Positions 34,968-45,965 of a DNA stretch of 55,006 bases are shown in pieces. The number at the start of each line of letters is the position of its first letter. Positions within the stretch are counted from its first letter, which is position 1. The DNA comes from Bacteroidales bacterium (GTDB taxonomy: Bacteria; Bacteroidota; Bacteroidia; Bacteroidales; P3), in assembly GCA_017561155.1 (NCBI GenBank), contig JAFZDP010000061.1, positions 1 through 55,006 on the forward strand, given 5' to 3'. The notes below the pieces were generated by a model. That model was not told the DNA's origin. It did no database searches and saw nothing but the letters and a program-made list of their open reading frames with translations. Position numbers and translations under genes: made by a program.

Positions 34968-35121
34968 AATATCTATATGTATAACAGTCATAATTTTGTA
35001 AAAATTATAGCTAACGATTTGGGATTAAGGTAATAGGAACAAAAGTTTTATTATAATCCAAATTTGGTATTTTAATTTGTTTTTGCATTGATATTGCAGC
35101 ACTGTTGCAATGCTGTTGCAA

Positions 35122-35169
35122 ACAAAAAAAACATAATCGCCAATATTAGCTATAGCGATTATGTTTTTT
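35122..35169 (-). terminator. Terminator of rsmE-DUF4159 operon
   Basis: AAAAAACATAATCGC pairs perfectly with GCGATTATGTTTTTT (35155-35169), with U tracts possible on either strand; 52 nt past the DUF4159 stop. Confidence 0.85.
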
Positions 35170-35221
35170 CTTTGTTATTATATTTTTAGTCTAAGTGGAG
35201 ATGTTTTTCGTTTTATAGTGA

Positions 35222-35881
35222 CTATTGCATAAATACGTATTGCAAAATGTTGCCTCCCATTCGTAGTGCTTTTATCCTTTTTTCTTGCGAATCGTTGTGT
35301 ACATCTTGGTCTTCCCAACCGTCTCCTAAATCGCATTCTACACTAAAAAAACATACCAATCGTCCGTTGTATATAAGTCCATATCCTTTTGGTGGTTTGT
35401 TGTCGTGTTCGTGTATTTTGGGTAATCCGTTTGGAAAACTATACTTTTGGTGATATATGGGATGTGAGAATGGTAGTTCCACGAACTCCAATTCCGGAAA
35501 CACTTTTTTCATTTGTGCTACTATGTAGTTTTCTAGTCCATAGTTATCATCGATGTGTAGAAACCCGCCACCTATAAGGTAGTTGCGTAAATTTTGAGCT
35601 TCTTGGTTCGAAAAAACAACATTTCCATGTCCTGTAAGGTGTATGAAAGGGTAGTTGAATATTTCTGAACTTCCTACATCTACCACTGCATATTGGTTGT
35701 TTAGGTTCATGCCGAGAGATGCATTGCAGTGGCCAATAAGATTGGTTAGCGATGTGGGGTTGGCATACCAATCGCCACCACCATTGTATTTCAGCAATGC
35801 TATCTGTGTTTTGTTCTGAGCCAAACACAATGTTGTCGAAACTACGAATGCTATTAGTATTGTTGCTATTTTACGGTGCAT
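35222..35881 (-). CDS. DUF4159 secreted protein
   Basis: This 219-residue protein starts MHRKIATILIAFVVSTTLCLA, a clear signal peptide cleaved before QNKTQ. The mature part is one DUF4159 domain (LKYNGGGDWYANPTSLTNL, FIHLTGHGNVVF, RNYLIGGGFLHIDDNYGLE), a fold related to class I glutamine amidotransferase-like domains. The start at 35881 is chosen over 35929 because the signal peptide begins there and the longer frame runs into rsmE. Function is unknown; it follows rsmE by 17 nt. Confidence 0.85.
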   Translation of the reverse strand: MHRKIATILIAFVVSTTLCLAQNKTQIALLKYNGGGDWYANPTSLTNLIGHCNASLGMNLNNQYAVVDVGSSEIFNYPFIHLTGHGNVVFSNQEAQNLRNYLIGGGFLHIDDNYGLENYIVAQMKKVFPELEFVELPFSHPIYHQKYSFPNGLPKIHEHDNKPPKGYGLIYNGRLVCFFSVECDLGDGWEDQDVHNDSQEKRIKALRMGGNILQYVFMQ

Positions 35882-35898
35882 AGTGGTTTTATGTTGGG

Positions 35899-36600
35899 TT
35901 ATTCGTTCATAAAGTTTATAAAGAAGCATGCTGCCAATGCTGCTGTTTCTGTTCTCAAACGGCAGTCGCCAAGTGTAATAGGGACGTAGTTGTTGGCAAT
36001 GAATTCAGCCACTTCTTGTTTACTGAAGTCGCCTTCCGGTCCAATCAAGACAAGAGCCGGGGTGGTGGGAGTATAAATATTTTTCAGATGTACTCTGTCG
36101 TCGCCTTCGCAGTAGGCTACATATTTTTTGCCTTCGAACGGTTGTTTCAAAAAGTCTAGTATGCGGATAGGTTCGTTTAGTCTGGGCTTGTATGCTTTCA
36201 ACGATTGTTTCATTGCCGATACAATAATTTTGTCCAAGCGTTCCATATTTATAGACGTACGTTCGGAGTGTTCGCATATTATTGGTGTTATTTCATCGAT
36301 GCCTATTTCTGTAGCTTTTTCTAAAAACCATTCCAGCCGTGCTATGTTTTTGGTTGGAGCTACAGCAATATGTAAGTAGTGGTTTCGTTTTTGATAGTTG
36401 TAGTTACGCTCTGTTATTTCTACAGTGCAGCGTTTGTTATCGGGAGTAATAATTTTGGCTTTGCAAAGTAATCCATTGCCATCTGTTAGGTGTAGTTCGT
36501 CGCCAATACCCATTCTGAGAACTTTTATACAGTGGTTTGATTCTTCTTTTGGTAATTCAAGAAAGTTTGATTCTAAGTTGTTTAAATAAAAAAGTTGCAT
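35899..36600 (-). CDS. rsmE: 16S rRNA m3U1498 methyltransferase RsmE
   Basis: This 233-residue SPOUT enzyme has the N-terminal PUA-like part (HCIKVLRMGIGDELHLTDGN) and the knotted SAM site ALVLIGPEGDFSKQEVAEF followed by LGDCRLRTETAAL. It methylates U1498 in the decoding region of 16S rRNA. The start at 36600 fits the family (MQLFYL) and the upstream promoter. Confidence 0.94.
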   Translation of the reverse strand: MQLFYLNNLESNFLELPKEESNHCIKVLRMGIGDELHLTDGNGLLCKAKIITPDNKRCTVEITERNYNYQKRNHYLHIAVAPTKNIARLEWFLEKATEIGIDEITPIICEHSERTSINMERLDKIIVSAMKQSLKAYKPRLNEPIRILDFLKQPFEGKKYVAYCEGDDRVHLKNIYTPTTPALVLIGPEGDFSKQEVAEFIANNYVPITLGDCRLRTETAALAACFFINFMNE

Positions 36601-36623
36601 ATAAAATGTTTTATTTTGTTCTG

Positions 36624-36654
36624 CAAAATTACACACTTTTTTTAGCTATACAAA
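36624..36654 (-). promoter_or_regulatory. Promoter of rsmE-DUF4159
   Basis: On the minus strand TTTG (36651-36654) and TAATTTTG (36624-36631) are 19 nt apart. It lies just upstream of the 36600 start and excludes the longer frame from 36636. Confidence 0.75.
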
Positions 36655-37336
<682 letters not shown>

Positions 37337-37445
37337 GATGCATAAAAAAAACAACAAGGAGTCGGAACGATTGGTCGAGACTCCTTGTTTTACAAACCGG
37401 ATAGAGAAAATATATAGAGAATAATATAAAATATACAGAATAATA

Positions 37446-37946
37446 ATGGATAGTGCATTAATTACTCCAGGCTTGGGGGTTATATTTTGGATGGTGGTGT
37501 CGTTTGCCATATTGGTATTTATCTTACTAAAATTTGGTTGGCCCATTATTTTGAAAACCTTAAACGAACGCGAATCGGCTATAAACGATGCGTTGCTTGC
37601 TGCAGATAAGGCAAAAGAAGAAATGCAACAGTTGAAAGCATCGAACGAAGATTTGCTTAGAGAAGCCAAAATGGAACGCGACGAAATGTTGCGTAATGCC
37701 AGATTGACCAGTGAAAAGATAATCGAAGATTCTAAAATAAAGGCTACCGAAGAAGCTGATCGTATTGTAGAAATGGCCCGTCAAAGTATAGAATACGAAA
37801 AGATGGAAGCTTTGCACGAACTTAAAAATCAAATGGCAAATCTTTCGATAGAGATAGCTGAGAAACTATTGAAACAAGAGCTTGCCGATAAAGAACGTGC
37901 AAATGCTTTTATAAAACAGGAATTGGAAGATGTTAATCTAAAGTAA
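37446..37946 (+). CDS. atpF: ATP synthase subunit b
   Basis: This 166-residue protein has one N-terminal membrane helix (VIFWMVVSFAILVFILLKFG) and a long charged coiled coil (about 45-150; ADKAKEEMQQLKASNEDLL). It forms the outer stalk linking Fo and F1. Confidence 0.95.
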   Translation: MDSALITPGLGVIFWMVVSFAILVFILLKFGWPIILKTLNERESAINDALLAADKAKEEMQQLKASNEDLLREAKMERDEMLRNARLTSEKIIEDSKIKATEEADRIVEMARQSIEYEKMEALHELKNQMANLSIEIAEKLLKQELADKERANAFIKQELEDVNLK

Positions 37947-37970
37947 AACAACTTTCTAAAACAGATAATT

Positions 37971-38528
37971 GTGGAAAATTATAGAATAAATACCAATTAT
38001 GCCAAGTCGTTGTTTTTGTTGGCAACAGATACTGAAAAGGTAGATGTTGTGTACAACGATATGCGAATGGTGCGTGATGTGTTTTCAGAAAATCATGTAC
38101 TGAATGTTGTTTTTGCCAATCCTGTGATTAAGGATTCGAAGAAGATGGCAATAGCAAACGATTTGTTTGGCGAAAAAGTTGATGACTTGACAATGTTGTT
38201 TATACGATTTGTTGTAAAAAAACATCGAGTAGTAAACTTGAAAGGTATTGCGTTGTCGTATATGGACTTGTACAGAGAAAGCAACAATATAGTGCTTTCG
38301 GAATTGCGTACAGCCATAGATGTTGACGAAGAAACCAAAGAAATCATAAAACAAATAGTAGGCGATTATACACATTGCAATGTAGAGCTAAACACAATAA
38401 CTGACAACAAAATGTTGGGTGGTTTTTGTGTATCGTTCGACAACAATTTGTATGATGCACGTTTGCGCACACGAATAGCAAAACTACGCAAAGAGTTTAG
38501 CAAAAATGTGTATGAAAAAGGAATATAA
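37971..38528 (+). CDS. atpH: ATP synthase subunit delta
   Basis: This 185-residue protein uses a GTG start. Its six-helix N-terminal part (NYAKSLFLLATDTEKVD) and C-terminal MLGGFCVSFDNNLYDARLRT fit the delta (OSCP) family, which ties the stalk to the alpha3beta3 head. Spacing is 24 nt after atpF. Confidence 0.93.
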   Translation: MENYRINTNYAKSLFLLATDTEKVDVVYNDMRMVRDVFSENHVLNVVFANPVIKDSKKMAIANDLFGEKVDDLTMLFIRFVVKKHRVVNLKGIALSYMDLYRESNNIVLSELRTAIDVDEETKEIIKQIVGDYTHCNVELNTITDNKMLGGFCVSFDNNLYDARLRTRIAKLRKEFSKNVYEKGI

Positions 38529-38556
38529 GTAAGAACCAATTAAATAAGTATATATA

Positions 38557-40137
38557 ATGGCTGAAATAAAACCTGCCGAAGTGTCGGCAATACTAAAAAA
38601 GCAATTAGCAGGAGTTGACTTAGGTGTTGAACTTGAAGAAATAGGTACTGTTCTTACAGTCGGAGATGGTATTGCGCGCATATATGGTTTGAACAATGCA
38701 CAATCCGGAGAACTTGTAGAGTTTGAAACAGGCGAGCAAGGTATTGTACAAAACTTGGAAGAAGACAACGTGGGTGTTGTGATGTTAGCAGAATCCAAAT
38801 CTATCAACGAAGGCGATACTGTGAAACGTACCAAACGTATAGCATCAGTAAAGGTTAGCGAGGCTATGCTGGGACGTGTTATCAACACTATTGGTGAAAC
38901 TATAGATGGTAAAGGTCCTATCGAAGGCGAGATGTTTGAAATGCCATTGGAACGTAAAGCTCCGGGTGTTATCTATCGTCAACCTGTAGAAGAACCATTG
39001 CAAACTGGTATAAAGGCTATAGATTCGATGATTCCTATCGGACGCGGACAACGCGAGCTTATTATCGGAGACCGTCAGACCGGTAAAACTGCTATCGCTA
39101 TCGATACTATAATAAATCAGAAGAGTTTTTATGATGCAGGAAATCCTGTATATTGTATATATGTAGCTTGTGGACAAAAGGGGTCTACCGTAGCCAATTT
39201 GGTGAAAACATTGGAAGAAAAAGGCGCTATGGCCTACACTATAGTGGTGGCTGCTACTGCTTCCGATCCGGCAGCTATGCAGTTCTATGCTCCGTTTACA
39301 GGTGCTGCCATCGGTGAATATTTCAGAGATACAGGCCGTCAGGCATTGGTTATATACGACGATTTGAGTAAGCAAGCTGTGGCTTATCGTGAAGTGTCGT
39401 TGTTACTTCGTCGTCCTCCAGGACGTGAAGCTTATCCGGGCGACGTATTTTACCTACACTCTCGCTTGTTGGAGCGTGCTGCAAAGATTATCAAATCGGA
39501 TGCTATTGCAGCTACAATGAACGATTTGCCAGAGTCGTTGAAGGGTAAAGTGCGTGGTGGTGGTTCGCTTACTGCATTGCCTATCATCGAAACACAAGCC
39601 GGCGACGTTTCTGCATATATCCCTACCAATGTGATTTCTATCACCGACGGACAGATATTCTTGGAAACAAACTTATTTAACTCGGGTATACGCCCTGCTA
39701 TCAACGTTGGTATTTCGGTATCGCGTGTAGGGGGTAAGGCTCAGATAAAATCAATGAAGAAAATTGCCGGTACATTGAAGCTTGACCAAGCTCAATATAG
39801 AGAGTTGGAAGCGTTCTCTAAATTCGGTTCAGATCTTGATGCTGCAACAAAGGCTGTGTTGGATAAAGGGGCAAGAAATGTGGAAATATTGAAACAACCT
39901 CAGTTTTCGCCTATAAAAGTAGAAGAGCAAATTGCTATTATTTATTGCGGAACAAACGGATTGTTGATGGATGTTCCTGTAAATAAAGTTGCAGATTTCG
40001 AATCTGAATATATTTTCTATCTTCGCAAAAATCACAACGAAGTGTTGGATAACTTGAGAGATGGAAAACTAATAGACAGCGATTTGGATATATTGCGACA
40101 AGTAGCGACAGATCTTGCCGGCAAATATAGTAAATAA
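38557..40137 (+). CDS. atpA: ATP synthase subunit alpha
   Basis: This 526-residue F1 subunit has the Walker A loop [14 protein letters not shown] (about residue 169), [20 protein letters not shown] and the signature [17 protein letters not shown]. It binds nucleotides at non-catalytic sites between beta subunits; atpD for the beta subunit is not in the window. Confidence 0.98.
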   Translation: MAEIKPAEVSAILKKQLAGVDLGVELEEIGTVLTVGDGIARIYGLNNAQSGELVEFETGEQGIVQNLEEDNVGVVMLAESKSINEGDTVKRTKRIASVKVSEAMLGRVINTIGETIDGKGPIEGEMFEMPLERKAPGVIYRQPVEEPLQTGIKAIDSMIPIGRGQRELIIGDRQTGKTAIAIDTIINQKSFYDAGNPVYCIYVACGQKGSTVANLVKTLEEKGAMAYTIVVAATASDPAAMQFYAPFTGAAIGEYFRDTGRQALVIYDDLSKQAVAYREVSLLLRRPPGREAYPGDVFYLHSRLLERAAKIIKSDAIAATMNDLPESLKGKVRGGGSLTALPIIETQAGDVSAYIPTNVISITDGQIFLETNLFNSGIRPAINVGISVSRVGGKAQIKSMKKIAGTLKLDQAQYRELEAFSKFGSDLDAATKAVLDKGARNVEILKQPQFSPIKVEEQIAIIYCGTNGLLMDVPVNKVADFESEYIFYLRKNHNEVLDNLRDGKLIDSDLDILRQVATDLAGKYSK

Positions 40138-40172
40138 TTTTTTTTGAAGTAGAATAATATTATACACTATCT

Positions 40173-41054
40173 ATGGGTAATTTAAAGGAAGTTAGAATGC
40201 GTATAGCATCTGTAAGTTCGACCCAACAAATTACGTCGGCGATGAAAATGGTATCGGCTGCGAAATTTCGTAGGGCACAGAATGCGATATTGACAATGCG
40301 TCCCTATTCCGAAAAGCTAAGCGAGATTATAGCTGATATAGATGTAAAAGACGGTGTGCAAACTCCTTACCATAATGTTAGAAAAGCAGATAAGGTGTTG
40401 CTTGTAGTGATAGCATCAAACAAGGGGTTGTGCGGTGCTTTCAACTCGAATGTTATGAAGGAGGCAAACAGACGTATTGAGCATTATTTGTCGGGCGATA
40501 AAAATGTTTCGTTGAGTTTGATGACCATAGGAAAGCGTGCTACAGATTTTTTCTCAAAACGAACCAACTTTGTAGAGGAGTCTTTTATAGAGGTATTGGA
40601 TAAACCATCGTTTGATAGTATATCTGAAATAGCCGAAACTATAATGAAACGTTTTTGTGAAAAGAAATACGACAGAGTAGAGTTGATATATAACAAGTTT
40701 AAAAACTCTCTTACTCAAATAGTCTTGACCGAGCAATTTCTTCCTATAGAAACAGAGGCTGCTTCGGGTACTGCTAAAGATAGTGGAGCAAATAGCGACT
40801 ATATTTTCGAACCAAACAAGCAAACAATATTAGCCGAAATGATTCCGCTTTCGTTGCGTTCGCAGTTCTATAGAGTGATACTGGATTCGTTGGCTTCGGA
40901 ATATGGGGCACGAATGACAGCTATGCAGAAAGCAACCGACAATGCAACCGAATTGTTGAAAGAACTGAAGTTGACTTATAACAAAGCACGACAAACTGCT
41001 ATTACTAATGAAATTATAGAAATAGTAAGTGGTGCAGAAGCTTTGAATGGATAA
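40173..41054 (+). CDS. atpG: ATP synthase subunit gamma
   Basis: This 293-residue central-stalk subunit has the N-terminal coiled coil (LKEVRMRIASVSSTQQITSA) and the C-terminal TELLKELKLTYNKARQTAIT. It is the last gene of atpEFHAG and is followed by a terminator. Confidence 0.96.
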   Translation: MGNLKEVRMRIASVSSTQQITSAMKMVSAAKFRRAQNAILTMRPYSEKLSEIIADIDVKDGVQTPYHNVRKADKVLLVVIASNKGLCGAFNSNVMKEANRRIEHYLSGDKNVSLSLMTIGKRATDFFSKRTNFVEESFIEVLDKPSFDSISEIAETIMKRFCEKKYDRVELIYNKFKNSLTQIVLTEQFLPIETEAASGTAKDSGANSDYIFEPNKQTILAEMIPLSLRSQFYRVILDSLASEYGARMTAMQKATDNATELLKELKLTYNKARQTAITNEIIEIVSGAEALNG

Positions 41055-41077
41055 TTAAAAATGATTAGCATAAGAAG

Positions 41078-41115
41078 AAAGAGCCGAAATTGTTTGCTGA
41101 TTTCGGCTCTTTGTT
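41078..41115 (+). terminator. Terminator of atpEFHAG
   Basis: AAAGAGCCGAAAT (41078-41090) pairs with ATTTCGGCTCTTT (41100-41112) around a 9-nt loop. Confidence 0.88.
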
Positions 41116-41134
41116 ATGAATGATATATAGATAA

Positions 41135-42409
41135 ATGATGGATAAAAATACTGTTCTAAAACTTACACCGATGCAGAAGGTGGAATACTTTTTTTTGATG
41201 GCATTGCTTTTTGTAGTTCCTATAAGTTGGGAATGGGCTACAAAGATAACTGCTATTTTGATGGTGATTATACCCATAAAAATTATTGTAGAAAAAGGGG
41301 GGAATCTGCAATTAAACAAGTATCCTCAAAAGAAGTTTTATTTACTATTCATGGTTACATACTTGCTGTATGTGGTCAGTATGGTGTATACTTCCAACGT
41401 TGCAGAAGGATTGCAGAATTTAGAAAAGAAGTTATCCTTCATTATTTTTCCGTTATTCTTTTTATTGTCGAACTTGTCTTATCTTACACCCAAACGTACT
41501 AAAGCTTTATTTTATAGTTTTTTGTGTGGTACACTCTTTTTTGTGGTAGGCAATTTGTTGTGGGCTACATACGATTATTTGTTTCTTCAAGCTCCTTTTT
41601 CTCGTTTTCTTGGTAGGGAGGTAACTAAAATCCACTATATCCATCATACATATATAGCTATGTACTGCTGTTTTGCTATAGTATATAGTTTCGTTCAGTT
41701 GTTCGGTTCGGATGTGGTGTCTAAATCTAACAAAGTGTTTTTGTCGGTAGTAGTTGTATTGTCTGCACTATTTGTTGTTTTGGTAGAGTCGCGTGCAGGT
41801 ATATTATGTATGGCAGTGTTGTTTGTATTCCTTTTCGCATGGTTGTTTTTTGTCAAAAAGAAACGAGCACTTACTATGTATTGTGGAACGGCATTGGTTG
41901 TTATAATGACGGCGTTTTTCATAGTATTTCCCAGTGGGTTGAACAGGATAGTAAAAACCGGTCAAAACCTTGTAGATACTGAACAAAAAGAGGATATACG
42001 AATAACTCTATTGAAAGCCGGTGTCGATGTGGCGCAAGAAAATTTGCTTATAGGTGTTGGGGTAGGCGATAGATGTGATAAATTGATTGAACATTATGAA
42101 AAGAATAATCTTCAATGTGGCGATTTAAACTCCCACAATCAGTTTGTTGATACTACTATCAGTATAGGTATATTGGGATTGTTGTCGCTGATCGGCTATT
42201 TTGTTTTACCTATTGTACTTGCTATTCGCAACAGGCAATGGAATATCGAGATGTTGCTGTTTTTGTTTATAATTGCTTTCAATGCGGTGTTCGAGGCTGT
42301 ATTCGAATCTCAAACAGGCATATTGTTCTTTAATATTATATTCTGCTTGCTTTTTTATGCATCTTTTGTTTCCAAAAAGGAATTGCAAAGCTATACTCAT
42401 GACGTTTAA
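41135..42409 (+). CDS. O-antigen ligase / polymerase-like membrane protein
   Basis: This 424-residue inner-membrane protein has about 11 to 12 hydrophobic segments and a large extracytoplasmic loop near residues 270-340 containing GVGVGDRCDKLIEHYEKNN and HNQFVDTTISIGILGL. That HNQ motif is typical of the Wzy_C/WaaL ligase family. Upstream is VLVESRAGILCMAVL with the conserved Arg. It likely moves polymer from undecaprenyl diphosphate onto lipid A core or another acceptor. An in-frame Met directly follows the first Met, so 41138 is equally possible. Confidence 0.82.
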   Translation: MMDKNTVLKLTPMQKVEYFFLMALLFVVPISWEWATKITAILMVIIPIKIIVEKGGNLQLNKYPQKKFYLLFMVTYLLYVVSMVYTSNVAEGLQNLEKKLSFIIFPLFFLLSNLSYLTPKRTKALFYSFLCGTLFFVVGNLLWATYDYLFLQAPFSRFLGREVTKIHYIHHTYIAMYCCFAIVYSFVQLFGSDVVSKSNKVFLSVVVVLSALFVVLVESRAGILCMAVLFVFLFAWLFFVKKKRALTMYCGTALVVIMTAFFIVFPSGLNRIVKTGQNLVDTEQKEDIRITLLKAGVDVAQENLLIGVGVGDRCDKLIEHYEKNNLQCGDLNSHNQFVDTTISIGILGLLSLIGYFVLPIVLAIRNRQWNIEMLLFLFIIAFNAVFEAVFESQTGILFFNIIFCLLFYASFVSKKELQSYTHDV

Positions 42410-42456
42410 ATATAAGCATAGCAGCATGTTTGGATATTGAAATGGAAAAATATTTG

Positions 42457-42464
42457 TACTTTTG
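42457..42464 (+). promoter_or_regulatory. -7 element upstream of the HD phosphodiesterase gene
   Basis: TACTTTTG matches the -7 consensus. TTG at 42437 is 17 nt upstream, slightly short. The leader would be about 125 nt. Confidence 0.5.
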
Positions 42465-42593
42465 TATTACACAATAGAATTGTAGAGTGATGGTAATAGT
42501 TTGATATGTAGGTGTTTTGATGCATGAGGGTATGGATGTGATATTGTGTTTTTGGCTATAGTTATTTTACAAACAAAGTAAAGGTATATAAAA

Positions 42594-44621
42594 ATGAAAA
42601 AAATATTTTATTCTCTTTTGGCAAATCTTTCGTTGCTATATAAGATACTTGCAGTCTTGGTGGTGTCGCTGTTTATTCTTTTGGTGTTTCCCGAACAAAA
42701 GAAAGTGACCTACGACTTTGTTGAAGGTGGATTTTGGAATTCCGAAGATTTATATGCCCCTTTTGATTTCGCTGTACAAAAAACTCAGGAAGAAATAGAG
42801 CAGGATATCAGAAGTGCAAAAAGTAATGCTTTGTTGTTTTTTGTTTACGATTCGGTGGTTAAGGAGCAAGTGGTTTCTAAGTTGGCAAATATAGAAATGA
42901 AACTATCTTCCTACGAGCGAAACGAGCTGATAAGACTTGCAAACCAAATATACTCGAAGGGATACCTACAGTATGTAGAAGGTATGGATATAAACAGGGA
43001 TATAGTATTGCTGCGAAAAAATGTAGGTAATGTTAGAAAGTACAACGACTTTTTTTCCAAAGCACAGATAGGCGATTTGCTGCAAGAGAAATTTTCCGGC
43101 AACGAATCTGTGATAAACCTGATTCGAGATAGTATTTTTAGCCCCAATGTTGTTTATGATGATGTGCGTACAAAGTTGGAAGAGGATTCTCGTTTGTCGC
43201 AAATATCATCAGCATCGGGAATGGTATCGATGGGGCAGCTTATAATATCCAAGGGCGAATATATCACACCCGAAAAAGCAAAGGTTTTGACATCGTTGGA
43301 AGGTGAAAATATTACCCGATTTGATGAGAACTACTCCGAGTTGAATAGAAAATTAGGGTTGTATTTTCTGATAATTATTGCTTTTACAGCCTTGTTTTTG
43401 TTCTTGGGACTGATAAAGCATCCACTTCTTAAGGATAACAAAAAGGTTACTTTTGTGCTTTTTATCATCTTTTTGATGTGTTTTATGGAGGCCATGGTGT
43501 TGCGCATCAATCCGGATTGGGTAATGTTGGTGCCTTTGTGTCTTGCTCCGATATTGGTAAGGGTGTTTTTCGATTTGAGGGTGGCTTTGTACATACACTT
43601 AGTTATTATAATTATAATAGCATCGTTTGTTCCCAATAGTTTCGAGTTTATCTTCTATCAACTTATTGCAGGAATGATGTCTATTATCAGCGTGAAGAAT
43701 TTCGAACATCGTTCAAATTTCTTCGTGGTAAGTTTGATGGTGTTTTTGACCTATTCCGCCATATACGTTTCAGGGGTTTTAAGTCAGGAAACCACTTTCG
43801 AAAATATCCATATAGGTAGATTTGTACTATTCTTCTGCAACGCATTGTTGGTGCTTATGGCTTTCCCACTTACCTATTTGTGCGAGAAGATTTTTGGATT
43901 CGTATCGGTGCTTACATTGTTGGAGATTTCCAGTACCAACACTAAGGCTCTGAGAGATTTGTCCAACAAGGCTCCCGGAACATTCCAACACTCGGTGCAG
44001 GTAGCCAATATTGCAGAAGATTTGATAAACGAAATAGGTGGCGATTCCCTTTTGGCAAGGGTAGGGGCTTTGTATCACGATATCGGAAAAATGGCTACAC
44101 CTCTTTATTTTACCGAAAATCAAACATCGGGATTTAATCCTCATGTACATCTGAACAACGAGGAGAGTGCTGCAATGATAATATCGCACGTAAGAAACGG
44201 GGTGGATATGGCAAAGAAATACTATTTGCCCGAAGTGGTGATAGACTTTATCCGTACACACCACGGTACTACAAAGACGGGCTACTTCTTCAACAAAGAA
44301 CGTATCGAACATCCCGATGAGCCTGTCGATGAAGCATTGTATACCTACAACGGTCCTAAACCTTATTCGAGAGAGACGGCCGTGGTGATGCTGGTAGACT
44401 CGGTGGAGGCAGCGGTGCGTAGCTTGAAAAAACACGATAAAGAATCGATAAGTGCTTTGATAGATAATATAGTGGAAGGCAAAATAAAAGAAAATCAGTT
44501 TTCGAATTGTAATATAACTTTTGCCGATATTGCAACCATAAAGCGAATATTGAAAGACAAAATGCTTAGCATTTACCACGTCAGGGTGGCTTATCCGGTG
44601 GTGAATGTAAACAAAGACTAA
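42594..44621 (+). CDS. pgpH: 7TM-HD c-di-AMP phosphodiesterase (PgpH-like)
   Basis: This 675-residue protein has an N-terminal membrane helix (ILAVLVVSLFILLVF), an extracytoplasmic 7TMR-HDED domain (about 45-260), about seven helices (about 265-450), and a cytoplasmic HD domain. The HD pair is His495-Asp496 in GALYHDIGKMATP, preceded by PGTFQHSVQVANIAEDL and followed by HVHLNNEESAAMI and IRTHHGTT. In Listeria, PgpH breaks down c-di-AMP. With the YbbR/CdaR-like gene at 28073 this points to c-di-AMP signalling in this organism. Confidence 0.9.
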   Translation: MKKIFYSLLANLSLLYKILAVLVVSLFILLVFPEQKKVTYDFVEGGFWNSEDLYAPFDFAVQKTQEEIEQDIRSAKSNALLFFVYDSVVKEQVVSKLANIEMKLSSYERNELIRLANQIYSKGYLQYVEGMDINRDIVLLRKNVGNVRKYNDFFSKAQIGDLLQEKFSGNESVINLIRDSIFSPNVVYDDVRTKLEEDSRLSQISSASGMVSMGQLIISKGEYITPEKAKVLTSLEGENITRFDENYSELNRKLGLYFLIIIAFTALFLFLGLIKHPLLKDNKKVTFVLFIIFLMCFMEAMVLRINPDWVMLVPLCLAPILVRVFFDLRVALYIHLVIIIIIASFVPNSFEFIFYQLIAGMMSIISVKNFEHRSNFFVVSLMVFLTYSAIYVSGVLSQETTFENIHIGRFVLFFCNALLVLMAFPLTYLCEKIFGFVSVLTLLEISSTNTKALRDLSNKAPGTFQHSVQVANIAEDLINEIGGDSLLARVGALYHDIGKMATPLYFTENQTSGFNPHVHLNNEESAAMIISHVRNGVDMAKKYYLPEVVIDFIRTHHGTTKTGYFFNKERIEHPDEPVDEALYTYNGPKPYSRETAVVMLVDSVEAAVRSLKKHDKESISALIDNIVEGKIKENQFSNCNITFADIATIKRILKDKMLSIYHVRVAYPVVNVNKD

Positions 44622-44704
44622 TAATAAGAATCATATACATACTATATATATACAGAGATGAAGACAAACTTGTTTGGACTGACATTGGATGACCTGCAAC
44701 AAAT

Positions 44705-45685
44705 ATGTGTTGCCGAAGGTTTCCTAAATTTACTGCAAAACAGATGGCCGATTGGTTGTACAAGAAACGTTGCAACTCGATAGATGAGATGACAAACCTT
44801 TCGTTGAAGATACGTTCGCGACTATCCGAGCTGTTTGTGTTGGAAAAAGAAGCTCCTATATTCTCTCAAACATCGGTTGATGGTACAAAGAAATACCTGT
44901 TCGAAGTAGGGGACAACCGGTATGTAGAAAGTGTGTATATCCCCGATAAGGATAGGGCTACGTTGTGCATATCGTCGCAAAAAGGCTGCAAGATGGGGTG
45001 CAAGTTTTGTGTTACCGGAAAGCAGGGCTTCAAAGGAAACCTTACCGCACAGCAAATCCTTAATCAGGTGTTTAGCATACCCGAGAGTTTGTCGCTGACC
45101 AATATCGTGTATATGGGAATGGGCGAACCCTTCGATAACTTCCCTGCTGTGCTGAAAAGCATACAGGTGCTTACTTCAGATTGGGGTGTAGCTATGAGCC
45201 CCAGACGTATAACGGTGTCTACCGTGGGAATAATGCCGGTGGTGAATGATTTTATGGAAAAAACAGAATGCCATCTGGCTGTAAGTTTGCATGCTCCTTT
45301 CGGCGACAAGCGTAGCGAGATAATGCCTATGCAAAAACCGTATCCTCATACCGAGCTGATACGTATGCTGAAAAAATACGACTGGAGCGGACAGCGAAGA
45401 CTATCGTTTGAATATATTGTGTTCAAAGACTTCAACGACGACGAGCAGAGTATGAAAAAACTTGTATATCTGTTGCAGCACCTACGCTGTAGGGTGAACC
45501 TGATACGTTTTCATGCTTCGGAAGGTGTGCCGTTGGAAGGTGTGGATATGAAAAAGATGATAGAGATACGAGATTACCTTACCTCGCAAGGCATAATAAC
45601 AACAATACGAGCTTCGCGTGGCGAGGATATAATGGCCGCTTGTGGATTGCTGGCCGGAAAGAATACTGAAAATAGCGAGCAATGA
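44705..45685 (+). CDS. rlmN: 23S rRNA A2503 / tRNA A37 methyltransferase RlmN (N-terminus frameshifted)
   Basis: This radical-SAM enzyme has the CxxxCxxC cluster motif at Cys95, Cys99 and Cys102 (KGCKMGCKFC) and a late catalytic cysteine in IMAACGLLAGK. The 326-codon frame starts with MCCRRFPKFTAKQMADWLYK; residues 6 onward look normal. The true N-terminus appears to begin at ATG 44658 in another frame (MKTNLFGLTLDDLQQICVAE-G), and switches into this frame between GGT at 44718 and CCT at 44723, where one base seems missing. The restored length of about 343 fits the family. This may be a real mutation, a sequence error, or start use from 44705 with a shortened N-terminus. Confidence 0.85.
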   Translation: MCCRRFPKFTAKQMADWLYKKRCNSIDEMTNLSLKIRSRLSELFVLEKEAPIFSQTSVDGTKKYLFEVGDNRYVESVYIPDKDRATLCISSQKGCKMGCKFCVTGKQGFKGNLTAQQILNQVFSIPESLSLTNIVYMGMGEPFDNFPAVLKSIQVLTSDWGVAMSPRRITVSTVGIMPVVNDFMEKTECHLAVSLHAPFGDKRSEIMPMQKPYPHTELIRMLKKYDWSGQRRLSFEYIVFKDFNDDEQSMKKLVYLLQHLRCRVNLIRFHASEGVPLEGVDMKKMIEIRDYLTSQGIITTIRASRGEDIMAACGLLAGKNTENSEQ

Positions 45686-45965
45686 GCTTAGAGCAGTGAG
45701 CTGTGAGGGGGTGCTGCCTTGTTTGCTCTTGTCCGTTGTCTTTTTGTAATGTTGTTGTAATGTTGTAAAGTTTTTTGTCGAAAGTCTAAAGGCAAAGGAC
45801 TGAAGTTGGTATAGAAAGTAGAGAAAGGTATAGAGGGTATAGAATGTACAGAATGTATAGAACGGCTGTGAGTCGTAAGCTTTGAGCAGGCTTGGCTCTG
45901 TCTGTCAATCCGTAGTTCCGTGACTTCGTAATTCCGGCTACCGCCCTCCGTTGTCTGTTGTCTTT

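Larger units (their letters stand above)
34205..35221. other. Non-coding spacer with arrays and TIR element
   Basis: About 1 kb without a convincing gene. Order: glyA terminator, GATCGATC array (34338-34434), degenerate array (34446-34577), TIR element copy C (34698-34967), terminator of the DUF4159 operon (35122-35169). Confidence 0.7.

Noticed and set aside
34621-35001. 126-codon plus-strand frame
   Set aside because: Lies almost wholly within TIR element copy C and contains its reverse-complement features; no family resemblance.
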